Assembly (NCBI RefSeq): GCF_003569005.1
Contig: NZ_BCUR01000004.1
Location: 737,425-801,424 of the forward strand
Length of the DNA: 64,000 bases
Direction: 5' to 3'
DNA from: Vibrio superstes
GTDB taxonomy: Bacteria; Pseudomonadota; Gammaproteobacteria; Enterobacterales; Vibrionaceae
Part shown: one piece after another, positions 20,014 through 28,412 of the stretch
Numbering within the stretch: position 1 is the first letter of the stretch
Layout: each line of letters starts with the position of its first letter
Made by a program: the position numbers and the translations under genes
The notes under the pieces: generated by a model
Told to the model about the DNA's origin: nothing
What the model saw: the letters and a program-made list of their open reading frames with translations, nothing else
The model's database searches: none

Positions 20014-21669
20014 ATGGAACGGTTAAAAATGAAATCTCTGGTCTTAGCTGTAGCGGTTGGCACCCTTGCGGTAGGCTGTGCATCTGACAATGTTGTTGAA
20101 ACCAACGACGTCCAAAAATTAACAATCTTACATACCAACGATCATCACGGTCGATTCTGGCCAAATAAATATGGCGAATTAGGTATGGCAGCGAGAAAGA
20201 CACTCATCGACCAAATCAGAGAAGAAGTTGAATCTGAAGGTGGTGCGGTACTGCTACTCTCCGGTGGTGACATTAATACCGGTGTTCCTGAGTCAGATCT
20301 TCTAGATGCAGAGCCTGACTTCAAAGGTATGACGCTACTCGGCTATGACGCAATGGCACTGGGTAACCACGAATTTGATAATCCATTATCGGTTCTAGAA
20401 AAGCAGCAAGAGTGGGCTGAGTTCCCTATGTTGTCTGCCAATATCTATGACAAAGAGAGCCAAACACGTAAATTCCAGCCTTATCAGATGTTTGAAAAAG
20501 AAGGTCTGAAGATTGCGGTCATTGGCTTAACCACTGAAGACACGGCAAAGATTGGTAACCCAGAATTTATTCAATCTCTCGATTTCAGAGATCCAAAGCC
20601 TGAAGCAAAGCAGTTGCTTGCAGAGATTGAACAATCCGAACAGCCCGATATCACTATTGCTGTAACTCACATGGGTCATTACCAAGATGGCAACAACGGT
20701 GGCAATGCTCCGGGTGATGTGGCTTTAGCTCGTTATCTTCCAGCAGGCGCTCTAGATATGGTGATTGGTGGTCACTCACAAGAGCCCGTTTGTATGGAAG
20801 GGCCCAACCTGGTGAAGAAGCAGTTCAAGCCTGGTGATGAGTGTCAACCTGATCAACAAAATGGCACTTGGATCATGCAGGCCTTTGAGTGGGGCAAATA
20901 CGTTGGTCGTGCTGACTACGAGTATGAAAATGGTGAGCTAAACCTTGTTCATTACGAGCTTGTACCTATCAACCTGACTAAAAAGGTTGAGGTTGATGGT
21001 AAGAAAGAGCGTGTTATCGTAGGTGAAGAAATTGAGCAAGATTCAGATGTCGAAGATTTCTTGGCGCCTTATCAAGAGCAAGGCCAAGAAAAATTGAATG
21101 TGAAGATCGCAGAATCTAATGGCAAGCTGGAAGGCGATCGGAATAAGGTTAGATTTGAACAAACCAATCTAGGACGCTTGATTGCTACCGCGCACATGAC
21201 TCGTGCAAAAGCTGACTTTGGCGTAATGAACTCAGGTGGCGTGCGTGATTCGATTGTACAGGGCAATATCACCTATAAAGATGTGTTAACGGTTCAACCG
21301 TTTGGCAATATCGTTACCTATGTGAACATGACAGGCGTTGAGGTATTGGATTACCTGAATGTGGTCGCGCTGAAACCAACGGATTCGGGCGCCTATGCTC
21401 AGTTTGCGGGTATTTCTATGACAGTGACGAGTAAAGGTGTTACCGATGTGATGATTGGCGGCAAAGCGATTGATCCAAACGGTATGTATCGCTTTAGTAT
21501 CCCTAGCTTCAATGCGGCGGGCGGGGATGGTTACCCGGTAATTACGGGTCATTCTGGCTATGTAGATACCGGTTTCGTTGATGCTGAGGTTCTTAAAGAG
21601 TATCTTGAAAGCCACAGCCCACTAGACGTAACTCTATACGCGCCAAATGGCGAAGTTCGTTACCAGTAA
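20014..21669 (+). CDS. nutA: NutA-type 5'-nucleotidase lipoprotein
   Basis: Surface or periplasmic metallophosphatase that strips phosphate from nucleotides so that nucleosides can be taken up. The N-terminal metallophosphatase domain starts at ILHTNDHHGRFWPN and contains GGDINTG, GNHEFDN and VIGGHSQEP; the C-terminal nucleotidase domain ends near GGDGYPV. The start at ATG 20014 gives a lipoprotein signal with lipobox AVGC (Cys22). An in-frame ATG at 19957 lies inside the kdsA terminator and is rejected; ATG 20029 is also possible. Vibrio NutA requires chloride; that is family knowledge, not visible here. Confidence 0.92.
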   Translation: MERLKMKSLVLAVAVGTLAVGCASDNVVETNDVQKLTILHTNDHHGRFWPNKYGELGMAARKTLIDQIREEVESEGGAVLLLSGGDINTGVPESDLLDAEPDFKGMTLLGYDAMALGNHEFDNPLSVLEKQQEWAEFPMLSANIYDKESQTRKFQPYQMFEKEGLKIAVIGLTTEDTAKIGNPEFIQSLDFRDPKPEAKQLLAEIEQSEQPDITIAVTHMGHYQDGNNGGNAPGDVALARYLPAGALDMVIGGHSQEPVCMEGPNLVKKQFKPGDECQPDQQNGTWIMQAFEWGKYVGRADYEYENGELNLVHYELVPINLTKKVEVDGKKERVIVGEEIEQDSDVEDFLAPYQEQGQEKLNVKIAESNGKLEGDRNKVRFEQTNLGRLIATAHMTRAKADFGVMNSGGVRDSIVQGNITYKDVLTVQPFGNIVTYVNMTGVEVLDYLNVVALKPTDSGAYAQFAGISMTVTSKGVTDVMIGGKAIDPNGMYRFSIPSFNAAGGDGYPVITGHSGYVDTGFVDAEVLKEYLESHSPLDVTLYAPNGEVRYQ

Positions 21670-21683
21670 AATAAGAGTGAACC

Positions 21684-22157
21684 ATGACACCTGCTGTACG
21701 TTTATTGAAAAAGAACAAGGTACCCTTTGAACTTCATCAATATAAGCATGACCCAAACCATGAAAGCTTCGGTTTAGAGGCTGTTGAGGCGACGGGCCAG
21801 CCTGCGGAGCAGGTGTTTAAAACTCTACTTTTCTCAGTGGACGGCAGTGCTCAAGGTCTAGGAGTTGCTGTTGTCCCTGTTAATAAAAAGCTGAACCTTA
21901 AGCTTGCCGCTAAGGCAAATAAGCTCAAGAAGGCCACTATGGCCGATCCTGCATTGGCACAAAAAATCACCGGCTATTTGGTTGGAGGGATAAGCCCTTT
22001 AGCTCAAAAAAAACGCCTGCCAACCTTTATTGATCAAAGTGCCGAGCATCAAGCCACTATCTGTATTAGCGGTGGAAAGCGAGGGCTTGAAATTGAGATA
22101 AGCCCACAGTTGTTGGTTGAGCAAGTACAGGGCTGCTTTGCTCCTCTAAGTGAGTAA
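21684..22157 (+). CDS. ybaK: Cys-tRNA(Pro)/Cys-tRNA(Cys) deacylase YbaK
   Basis: Trans-editing enzyme that hydrolyses Cys-tRNA(Pro) made by mischarging. At 157 residues it matches the YbaK/EbsC domain throughout (TPAVRLLKKNKVPFELHQY, VFKTLLF, LVGGISPLAQKKRLPTFID). It starts 14 bases after nutA with no terminator between, so it may be co-transcribed. It converges with the LysE gene two bases further on. Confidence 0.95.
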   Translation: MTPAVRLLKKNKVPFELHQYKHDPNHESFGLEAVEATGQPAEQVFKTLLFSVDGSAQGLGVAVVPVNKKLNLKLAAKANKLKKATMADPALAQKITGYLVGGISPLAQKKRLPTFIDQSAEHQATICISGGKRGLEIEISPQLLVEQVQGCFAPLSE

Positions 22158-22159
22158 AG

Positions 22160-22744
22160 CTAAAGCATTGCAACGGCTGATAATAGTAATAGAGAAGCCA
22201 TCCCTATATTGAAGCTTTTGATTCGAGTGGAGGTAGTGAGCCAGCGCTGCAGCTGCATGCCTGCTAATGTCCACAGTGTGACCGATGGTATATTGGCCAA
22301 GGTAAATATTCCTGAAATTACCAGCAGTTCCCACCATGAACCGGTTGCACTAAATAAAGCGATAGCGGTCAACGCCATCGACCACCCCTTTGGATTGACC
22401 CATTGAAAGCTCGCCGCCCCTAAAAAGCTCATTGGTGTGAATGAACCTCTCTCCTTCACCTTACCGCTGGTGGCGATCTTAGCGGCCAAGTAGAGCAAAT
22501 ATCCAAGGCTTACATACTTAAGTATGGTGTGACTTTGAGGATAAGCATTAAACACGCCAATCAACCCCACTCCTACCAATATGAGCATTACGGCAAAACC
22601 TATCGTAATCCCCAGCATGTGAGGGATGGTTTTCCTAAAGCCTACATTAGCGCCTGAGCTCATCAACATTATGTTGTTTGGTCCCGGCGTCGCTGTGGAG
22701 ACAAAAGCAAACAGTAGTAACGCGCCTAAATGATGCAGTTCCAT
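22160..22744 (-). CDS. LysE/RhtB-family amino-acid exporter
   Basis: A 194-residue inner-membrane protein with six predicted helices. The N-terminal signature TPGPNNIMLMSSGANVGFRKTIPHMLGI is that of the LysE/RhtB family. The substrate is not determinable from sequence. It is divergent from an Lrp/AsnC-type regulator, a common pairing in which the regulator senses an amino acid and controls the exporter. Confidence 0.93.
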   Translation of the reverse strand: MELHHLGALLLFAFVSTATPGPNNIMLMSSGANVGFRKTIPHMLGITIGFAVMLILVGVGLIGVFNAYPQSHTILKYVSLGYLLYLAAKIATSGKVKERGSFTPMSFLGAASFQWVNPKGWSMALTAIALFSATGSWWELLVISGIFTLANIPSVTLWTLAGMQLQRWLTTSTRIKSFNIGMASLLLLSAVAML

Positions 22745-22852
22745 GATTAAAGCCTTCTATCGTGAATGGATAGAACAATTTTAATTGCAGCACAGAGCAA
22801 TTATTTGCTTATATTGATAGTAATAGACCCAATTGAACAATCTGAGTGCGCA

Positions 22853-23296
22853 ATGGATAAGTTTGACGAAAGAATCTTGCAAGAGTTAAAACGAAACGGA
22901 AAAATAGCCAATGTTGAATTGGCAGAGAAGGTAGGTTTATCGGCTTCTGCGACATTACGTAGAGTGCAGGATCTCGAGCGGAAAGGCATCATTAAGGGCT
23001 ATAGGGTACTTCTTGATAGCGCGCAGCTTGGCGTGGGGTTCGTGGCTTACGTGTCGATAGGGCTCTCATCGCACAGTAAGAAGGCACAACATGCCTTTGA
23101 AGCACATGTGCGCTTTGTGAGTGAAGTGGTGGAGTGCCACAACATTACTGGCGCTAATGAGTACTTGTTGCGAATCGAGACGCAAGATCTGGCCTCGTAT
23201 AAGCGTATTCATGCCGATGTGCTAGGGGAGTGTGAGTACGTGAAATCGATTACCACTATGGTGGTGATGGACTCGCCTAAGGATGAAAGGCAGTAG
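22853..23296 (+). CDS. Lrp/AsnC-family transcriptional regulator
   Basis: 147 residues from the ATG at 22853 (MDKFDERILQELKRNGKI), which fits the family start; a longer frame from 22766 adds 29 residues with no homology. N-terminal winged HTH (about 1-60, with NVELAEKVGLSASATLRRVQDLE) and C-terminal RAM ligand domain. Probably controls the divergent LysE-type gene and may be specific to it. Confidence 0.93.
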   Translation: MDKFDERILQELKRNGKIANVELAEKVGLSASATLRRVQDLERKGIIKGYRVLLDSAQLGVGFVAYVSIGLSSHSKKAQHAFEAHVRFVSEVVECHNITGANEYLLRIETQDLASYKRIHADVLGECEYVKSITTMVVMDSPKDERQ

Positions 23297-23364
23297 GTCT
23301 TACAGCCGCCAGTTTCAAGTTGCCAGCTTTCAGAATGCATTCAATCCTGATAACAACCGTGTCA
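23297..23364. repeat. left flank of the interrupted repeat array
   Basis: The segment from about 23298 to 23364 aligns with 24845-24911 (both have a CAGC..CCGC/GCCA-type hairpin, CATTCAATC, then GTGTCA). It is the end of one unit of a direct repeat whose next units follow the IS at 24758. Confidence 0.7.
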
Positions 23365-23379
23365 TATATGGACCCACCC

Positions 23380-23650
23380 AGTTTGCAAGTCATTTTACAT
23401 TCTTGGTTATTGAGTCATTGTCGTTCATATATTCGGCCTGTTTACTGAGCTCTATCGTGCTCATGGCCTTGATGTAATCTGCACCCAATGCTCTTTATCA
23501 TTCCCACGGCTTCTGATGAGCCAATGACGGTGTCAGAGTTTCACTGGGGCGGGATGACCGCTAACCATCGATGTAAAATGTATCGCAACTGACGATGAGT
23601 GTTGTTTAACTGGTTAATTCCCTACTGTTTAGAGCGTTAGCATTATCAAG
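23380..23650 (-). ncRNA. candidate bridge/seek RNA region of the IS
   Basis: In IS1111-group elements the guide RNA is encoded in the non-coding segment downstream of the transposase. Here this segment is 271 bp with no ORF. It contains TCATTCCC (23498-23505), matching the IS target core TCATTCCCGC, and about 44 bases further GCGGGATGAC (23549-23558), which is the complement of a near-copy of that core. Two opposite-strand matches fit the two target guides of a bridge RNA loop. Exact RNA ends are not visible. Confidence 0.6.
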
Positions 23651-24670
23651 TTATGCTTCTTTAAGTTGGTACGGTTTGTTGTGTGTAATCACAGCCCAGA
23701 CAATGCGTGCCAACTTATTCGCTAACGCTACACAGGCTTTGTTAAAGCTTTTCTCATGCTTCAGCTTAGTTGCCCAGACGCTCACCTTGTCTTCTTTCCT
23801 ATCTGCATATTGGAGTACACTCCTCGCTCCGTGTATCAGAAGCGCTCTGAGTACGACGTTACCTTTCTTGGTGATGCCATACAGTTGAGATTTCCCTCCA
23901 GTTGAGAACTGTCTCGGAACCAGACCACACCAAGCAGAGAAGTGTCGACCACTCTTAAACTGTGTCCCTTTCCCAATGGCTGCATACAACGCTAGCGCGG
24001 TGATAGGTCCGATACCCACGACACTTTGCGCTATCTGACAGACATAATTTTCTTTAGCAAAAGCCTTTAGCTTGCTCTCGACCTGTTCAATACGGTCGTT
24101 TAAGGACAAGAACTCCAGGTACAGTTCATTGAACAACTCTCTAGCGACCCAGGTCAGTTCGTTACCTGAGTCTTCTAAGAACTCAGGAACGGACCTACGC
24201 AAGGCTGAGATACCTCGATTCATACAGAGCCCATACTCAAGCAGTAATCCTCGTATCTGGTTCATTAGTTGAGTGCGTTGCTTAATCAAGCGTTGCCTAA
24301 TACGCAGGTACATTTGAGCGTCTTGTTGATCAATGGTTTTTATCGGTACAAACGTCATATTGTCACGTTGTGCGGCTTCCGCTATCGCTTCTGCGTCGTT
24401 GTAGTCATTCTTATTTTTACGACGATATGAAGTGACATGTTGTGGAGGGACGAGTTTAACCTTATGCCCAAGCTTGATGAGCTCCCGAGCCAAGTGATTA
24501 GAGGCACCACAGGCTTCAATGGCAATCACTTGAGGTGTCAATTTGGCAAAGAATGAAAGTGTCGTAGCTCGCTTAAGTTGCTTCTTGCGAGTGATTTTTC
24601 CGCGTGATGTGACGAACACTGCATGAAAAACATTCTTGGCAATATCTAATCCGACCGTTACATTTGTCAT
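23651..24670 (-). CDS. IS110-family (IS1111 group) transposase
   Basis: 339 residues. The N-terminal RuvC-like DEDD domain begins VTVGLDIAKNVFHAVF and contains IEACGASNHLARELI and NKNDYNDAEAIAEAA; the C-terminal Transposase_20 domain contains VVGIGPITALALYAAIG and the region GGKSQLYGITKKGN with the catalytic Ser expected in it. The frame is complete and the termini intact, so the element may be active. Only about 80 bp precede the start inside the element. Confidence 0.95.
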   Translation of the reverse strand: MTNVTVGLDIAKNVFHAVFVTSRGKITRKKQLKRATTLSFFAKLTPQVIAIEACGASNHLARELIKLGHKVKLVPPQHVTSYRRKNKNDYNDAEAIAEAAQRDNMTFVPIKTIDQQDAQMYLRIRQRLIKQRTQLMNQIRGLLLEYGLCMNRGISALRRSVPEFLEDSGNELTWVARELFNELYLEFLSLNDRIEQVESKLKAFAKENYVCQIAQSVVGIGPITALALYAAIGKGTQFKSGRHFSAWCGLVPRQFSTGGKSQLYGITKKGNVVLRALLIHGARSVLQYADRKEDKVSVWATKLKHEKSFNKACVALANKLARIVWAVITHNKPYQLKEA

Positions 24671-24757
24671 GTGGACCTACCCTTATTTAGATGCTTGTTT
24701 GTTCAACTTCATCTTGGCGCATTGTGACGCCGTGTAAAGGGTGGGTCCATTTCATTA

Positions 24758-25036
24758 TTCCCGCATGTTGTTAGCGGGGATCTTATTGCGTGAGGAAGTA
24801 GATCCCCGATAGAAGCGCTCGGGGATGACCAGTTTGAAGAAGAGACTTGTAGCTGACGGCTTCAAGCTGTCCGCTTTCACAACACATTCAATCATGACAA
24901 CCACAGTGTCATTCCCGCATGTTGTTAGCGGGAACCTGATAGCGTGAGGAAACAGATCCCCGATAGAAGCGCTCGGGGATGACCGGTTTTAAGAAGAGAC
25001 TTGCAGCTGAAAGCTTGAAGCTGTCGGCTATAAATA
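24758..25036. repeat. two tandem units of a REP-like palindromic repeat
   Basis: Unit A (24758-24905) and unit B (24906-25036) share a CCCGC..GCGGG hairpin, a segment GCGTGAGGAA, a strong hairpin around ATCCCCGA/TCGGGGAT (24801-24830 and 24955-24984), and a CAGCTGA..TTCAAGCTGTC hairpin. A third, partial unit lies left of the IS. This 280-bp stretch between the IS and rluF has no gene. Confidence 0.85.
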
Positions 25037-25039
25037 AGT

Positions 25040-26047
25040 CTACTTCTTCAGGGTGAGCTTGCCCTTAACGCGAGGCTTGTTGCCTTCGCTTGGTTTTGAA
25101 GTGTTGGCTTTTGGCTTAGCGTAACTCTTATTGCCAGATGGCTTTCCAGCTGATGAATTGCCCTTTGGTCTGTGTCTACTAGGGGTAAACTTGCCATCAA
25201 ATACCTGCTTTTGCTCATCGCGGTTGCGACGGGCTCTAGAGGCTTGGTTTTCTTCTCGGCTATCATAAAGCTTAGCGTCAGTGGCTTTCCTTATACGTCG
25301 GCCTTGAGCGTCCTTTACGGAGGCCTCTTCTGTTCCCACAGAGTCACCGCTAAGTTCAAGCAAGGTTTTTACCTCATCATCACTTAAGTAGCGCCATTTA
25401 CCGTTGGGAATGCCATCGATGGTGATATTCATAATACGCACTCGGCGAAGTTTGAATACACGGTAATCTAACGCTTCACACATGCGTCGAATCTGACGGT
25501 TCAGCCCTTGGGTTAAGACGATGCGAAAGCTGTATTCAGACTCTTTAGTAATTTCACACGGCAAGGTTACCGTGTCCAAAATTGGCACGCCACTGGCCAT
25601 CTTCTTCAAAAACTCTGGTGTGATAGGTCTATCAACACGAACCACATACTCTTTTTCGTGGTTGTTCCCAGCGCGAAGGATCTTATTGACGATATCACCA
25701 TCGTTGGTCAAAAAGATTAAGCCATCAGATGGCTTATCCAATCTACCAATCGGGAAAATACGTTCTTTGTGTCCAATAAAGTCGACAATGTTTCCAGGGA
25801 TATCGCGCTCTGTGGTACAGGTGATACCTGTAGGTTTGTTTAGTGCAATGTAGATAGCTTTGCGCTTTTCCTTTAGCGGCTTACCGTCAACAAGAACCTC
25901 GTCCTCTGAAGAGACCTTAGTGCCCATCTCTGGGATTTTACCATTAATGGTCACTCGGCCTTGTTCGATCAGTCTGTCCGCCTCTCTGCGAGAGCAGAAG
26001 CCTGTTTCACTGATGAATTTATTTAGTCGCTTTGCGTTATCAGACAT
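25040..26047 (-). CDS. rluF: 23S rRNA pseudouridine 2604 synthase RluF
   Basis: 335 residues. An N-terminal S4 RNA-binding domain ([21 protein letters not shown]) precedes the RsuA-type pseudouridine synthase domain with catalytic-Asp motif [18 protein letters not shown] and the later [16 protein letters not shown]. The last ~90 residues are basic and low-complexity (Lys, Ser, Pro, Gly, Asn), longer than the catalytic core needs and probably a disordered RNA-binding tail. The core residues point to RluF rather than RluB or RluE. Confidence 0.93.
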   Translation of the reverse strand: MSDNAKRLNKFISETGFCSRREADRLIEQGRVTINGKIPEMGTKVSSEDEVLVDGKPLKEKRKAIYIALNKPTGITCTTERDIPGNIVDFIGHKERIFPIGRLDKPSDGLIFLTNDGDIVNKILRAGNNHEKEYVVRVDRPITPEFLKKMASGVPILDTVTLPCEITKESEYSFRIVLTQGLNRQIRRMCEALDYRVFKLRRVRIMNITIDGIPNGKWRYLSDDEVKTLLELSGDSVGTEEASVKDAQGRRIRKATDAKLYDSREENQASRARRNRDEQKQVFDGKFTPSRHRPKGNSSAGKPSGNKSYAKPKANTSKPSEGNKPRVKGKLTLKK

Positions 26048-26065
26048 AGTTCTCTCGGTTCTGAG

Positions 26066-26650
26066 TTAACCTTGACGTTTTTGGTGACGTTCTCGGTTCT
26101 CTAGTTTCTTCTCTTCGTTCTTCTTCAGCATGACATAGATTGCGCCACTTCCACCGTGAAAGGCTTGAGCTGAATGAACACAAAGTACTTCATTAATTTG
26201 TTGTAGCCAAAAAGCTACGTAGCTTTTCATTAACGCTGGTGGGTTTGAGTTATGACCCTTGCCATGCACGATAATGACGGTTCTTGCTTCGAGCCTTAAA
26301 CATTGTTTAAGGAAGTGTACAACTTCATCTCGCGCTTGAGTTAGGGTTCTGCGATGCAGGTCTAACTTGGCTTGAATGGGGTACTTGCCCAGCCTTAGTT
26401 TCCGGTAAACGCCATTTTGTACACCGCTACGTTTAAACTCGATAATATCGTCTGGCTTTAGCATGGGCGCATTATCAAGCGTTAAATATTCAGGTAGTTC
26501 TTCTTCAATACTTACCGCCGCCAGTTGTCTCAGTAGATGGTTATCATCGGTGGTATGAGACTTCTTATGCACTGCAGTGTCTTGATGGAGAGGTTTAACA
26601 TCTCCCATCATCTCATGAAAGGAAAAATCATTTTCAAATTCTTCAGACAT
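26066..26650 (-). CDS. smrA: Smr-domain DNA endonuclease SmrA
   Basis: 194 residues from ATG 26650 (MSEEFENDFSFHEMMGDVKPL, typical of SmrA); a TTG start at 26659 would add three residues. The C-terminal Smr domain (about 100-185) has the conserved LDLHRRTLTQARDEV and the HGKGHNSNPP motif that replaces the longer HGxGxGxL form. Family members nick DNA or RNA; the biological role is unclear. It lies 18 bases before rluF on the same strand, so the two probably form one unit. Confidence 0.9.
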   Translation of the reverse strand: MSEEFENDFSFHEMMGDVKPLHQDTAVHKKSHTTDDNHLLRQLAAVSIEEELPEYLTLDNAPMLKPDDIIEFKRSGVQNGVYRKLRLGKYPIQAKLDLHRRTLTQARDEVVHFLKQCLRLEARTVIIVHGKGHNSNPPALMKSYVAFWLQQINEVLCVHSAQAFHGGSGAIYVMLKKNEEKKLENRERHQKRQG

Positions 26651-27035
26651 AAAAATCAAGAAATAGGTTGGAATAGGGAGATTATAATTGGAAATCGACG
26701 AACGTCACTTAAAAAAGAAAAACCGAGACAATTCAGATTGCCTCGGCGCAACAATTCGCTGCTAACTGATCTAGTGAGGAGATTCATCACCCATTACTGA
26801 ATGATGTAACCATAGTAATTTGTGACTTGAAAGTAGAGATGATCTGGATCAATTGTTGCCCGTATGTAACTTTAAGTTTGCTATTTATGGCTGATAGCTC
26901 TCATTTTTGGTGAGGTAGTGTAATTTGTCGCCATATAGATAGCTCAGACGCATTTTTATAGAGATAGGTATTGCGCGGTGAGAAAAAATCCGTAATATAC
27001 GCGGTCTCAGCAGGAATTACTCCTCGTTGAGAGCT
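26651..27035. other. intergenic region before tRNA-Pro
   Basis: 385 bp without a supportable gene. It holds the promoter of smrA-rluF (not pinpointed) and that of tRNA-Pro (26971-26998). Confidence 0.5.
26971..26998 (+). promoter_or_regulatory. Promoter of tRNA-Pro
   Basis: -35 TTGCGC (26971-26976), a 16-base spacer, -10 TAATAT (26993-26998), followed by a G+C-rich ACGCGG discriminator. The tRNA starts 37 bases further on. Confidence 0.75.
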
Positions 27036-27112
<77 letters not shown>

Positions 27113-27118
27113 CACAAA

Positions 27119-27146
27119 GAAACCCCGCACATTGTGCGGGGTTTCG
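27119..27146 (+). terminator. Hairpin/terminator after tRNA-Pro
   Basis: GAAACCCCGCAC pairs with GTGCGGGGTTTC around ATT; the T-run is short (TTTCGTCGTTTT). Confidence 0.8.
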
Positions 27147-27230
27147 TCGTTTTAGGGAAAGACAAAGCAGTCGTGTACGGAAGCCCGCCGCGCTGTAGAT
27201 CCAGTCCGCCGGAAGCCTGGTAGCATCATG

Positions 27231-27246
27231 TCCCTTTTCACCGACC
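27231..27246 (+). pseudogene. remnant of a tRNA-Pro 3' end
   Basis: TCCCTTTTCACCGACCA repeats the last 17 bases of tRNA-Pro with one change, but nothing upstream of it folds as a tRNA. It has its own terminator just downstream. It is probably the scar of a deleted second tRNA-Pro or of a recombination at the tRNA 3' end. Confidence 0.7.
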
Positions 27247-27254
27247 ATATTAGG

Positions 27255-27282
27255 AAAGCCTGTCAGAAATGACGGGCTTTTT
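27255..27282 (+). terminator. Terminator after tRNA-Pro remnant
   Basis: AAAGCCTGTCA and TGACGGGCTTT pair around a GAAA tetraloop, followed by T's. Confidence 0.85.
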
Positions 27283-27423
27283 GTGTTTCTACAGTATGTA
27301 CTCTTGCCCCTTCAATATTTCATCAGATTATATTTTCTTGTTGTTATTTTTTTAGTGAATAAGTTGCGGTATACGCAAAAGTTGTCTAAAAATTAACCAC
27401 TCTTTACGAGGGAGGATTTTGTG

Positions 27424-28407
27424 ATGTTAGGCAAGCCGATTGTCTGGTGTAGCACCGTCTTATTGTGCATGAGCCAAACCATTCATGCAGAAGAGAACAA
27501 CGACGTTACACTGACGGTTGGGGATGTCATTGATAAGCGAGGAGTTTTATCACCTAAAGGGACTTGGTCCTTAGAAGGTTCTCTTAGCTTTACACAGAAC
27601 TCCTCTAATCGCGTCTCTGTTGTTGGTTATACCGTGCTTCCCACTTTAATTATTGGCCGCATAGAGGTCAGTGATGCAGATTTTGTGACGACTACTTTTG
27701 GTTTAACTGCGCGATTAGGGCTAACTAACGCGACGGAGTTTGAACTACGTTTGCCTTATGTTTACCGTAATGATCAGATAACAGTGAGACCAATACAAGA
27801 TGGTTCTCCTGATGTGATTAACCGCTCAAATAGCGGCGGGGCAATGGGGGATTTAGAGATTGGTTTACGCCATCAATTTAATTTTGACAGCACACCCTAT
27901 TGGATTGGGGGACTGAGACTAAAAACCAGAACGGGTCGCTCTCCTTATGACATTGATATTGATGAAACTACAAATACTCTAGAGGACGTCTCCACAGGCT
28001 CAGGGTTTTGGAGTATTGAACCTAGTCTTACTATGCTTTACCCGACGGATCCGGCCGTGCTATTTGCTAACATTGGGTACATATACAATATTGAGGACAA
28101 CGTGGAGGTGGGTAGTGACAGTCAAAAGATTGATCTAGGGGATACCATATCAATTGGTGGAGGGATGGGGTTTGCTGTCAATCCAGACCTATCGTTCTCA
28201 ATAGGAGTGACCCACAGAACCATTCTAAAGAGTAAGATCAATGGACAAGAAGCGGATGATGCTAAGCTTTTACATTTAGATTCTTTGACGGTAGGGGTAA
28301 ATCTAAGAATGAATCCACGCTCATCTTTAAACATCAGCGCTCAAGCCGGGCTGACCGAAGATACACCAGACTTTCAACTATCGGTAAGAGTACCTTATTA
28401 CTTCTAG
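27424..28407 (+). CDS. Outer-membrane pore, FapF-like
   Basis: 327 residues from ATG 27424 (GGGAGGA eight bases upstream; a GTG directly precedes it). A Sec signal peptide ends at about IHA-EE. The mature protein is made of alternating amphipathic strands with a C-terminal aromatic (VPYYF), typical of an outer-membrane barrel. Sequence style (RGVLSPKGTWSLEGSLSF, SSNRV, GYTVLPTLIIG, TNATEFELRLPYVYRND, GDLEIGLRHQF) resembles the FapF/phenol_MetA_deg-type barrels. FapF of Pseudomonas has an N-terminal coiled-coil plug of about 100 residues, which is largely missing here. It converges on the amyloid-like operon, so its gene is not in the same transcript. Confidence 0.72.
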   Translation: MLGKPIVWCSTVLLCMSQTIHAEENNDVTLTVGDVIDKRGVLSPKGTWSLEGSLSFTQNSSNRVSVVGYTVLPTLIIGRIEVSDADFVTTTFGLTARLGLTNATEFELRLPYVYRNDQITVRPIQDGSPDVINRSNSGGAMGDLEIGLRHQFNFDSTPYWIGGLRLKTRTGRSPYDIDIDETTNTLEDVSTGSGFWSIEPSLTMLYPTDPAVLFANIGYIYNIEDNVEVGSDSQKIDLGDTISIGGGMGFAVNPDLSFSIGVTHRTILKSKINGQEADDAKLLHLDSLTVGVNLRMNPRSSLNISAQAGLTEDTPDFQLSVRVPYYF

Positions 28408-28412
28408 TCAGT

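Larger units (their letters stand above)
23365..24757 (-). mobile_element. IS110-superfamily element, IS1111 group
   Basis: 12-bp perfect subterminal inverted repeats, ATGGACCCACCC (23368-23379) and GGGTGGGTCCAT (24739-24750), enclose the transposase. Three bases lie beyond the repeat at the transposase 3' end and seven beyond the 5' end, as known for the IS1111 group. Removing 23365-24757 joins GTGTCA to TTCCCGCATG, exactly the sequence at 24906-24920 in the next repeat unit, so the boundaries are confirmed internally (to within one shared T) and no target duplication was made. Length 1393 bp. Confidence 0.93.

Noticed and set aside
23283..23477. A 64-codon frame over the left end of the IS.
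   Set aside because: It crosses the IS boundary and repeat hairpins and has no RBS.
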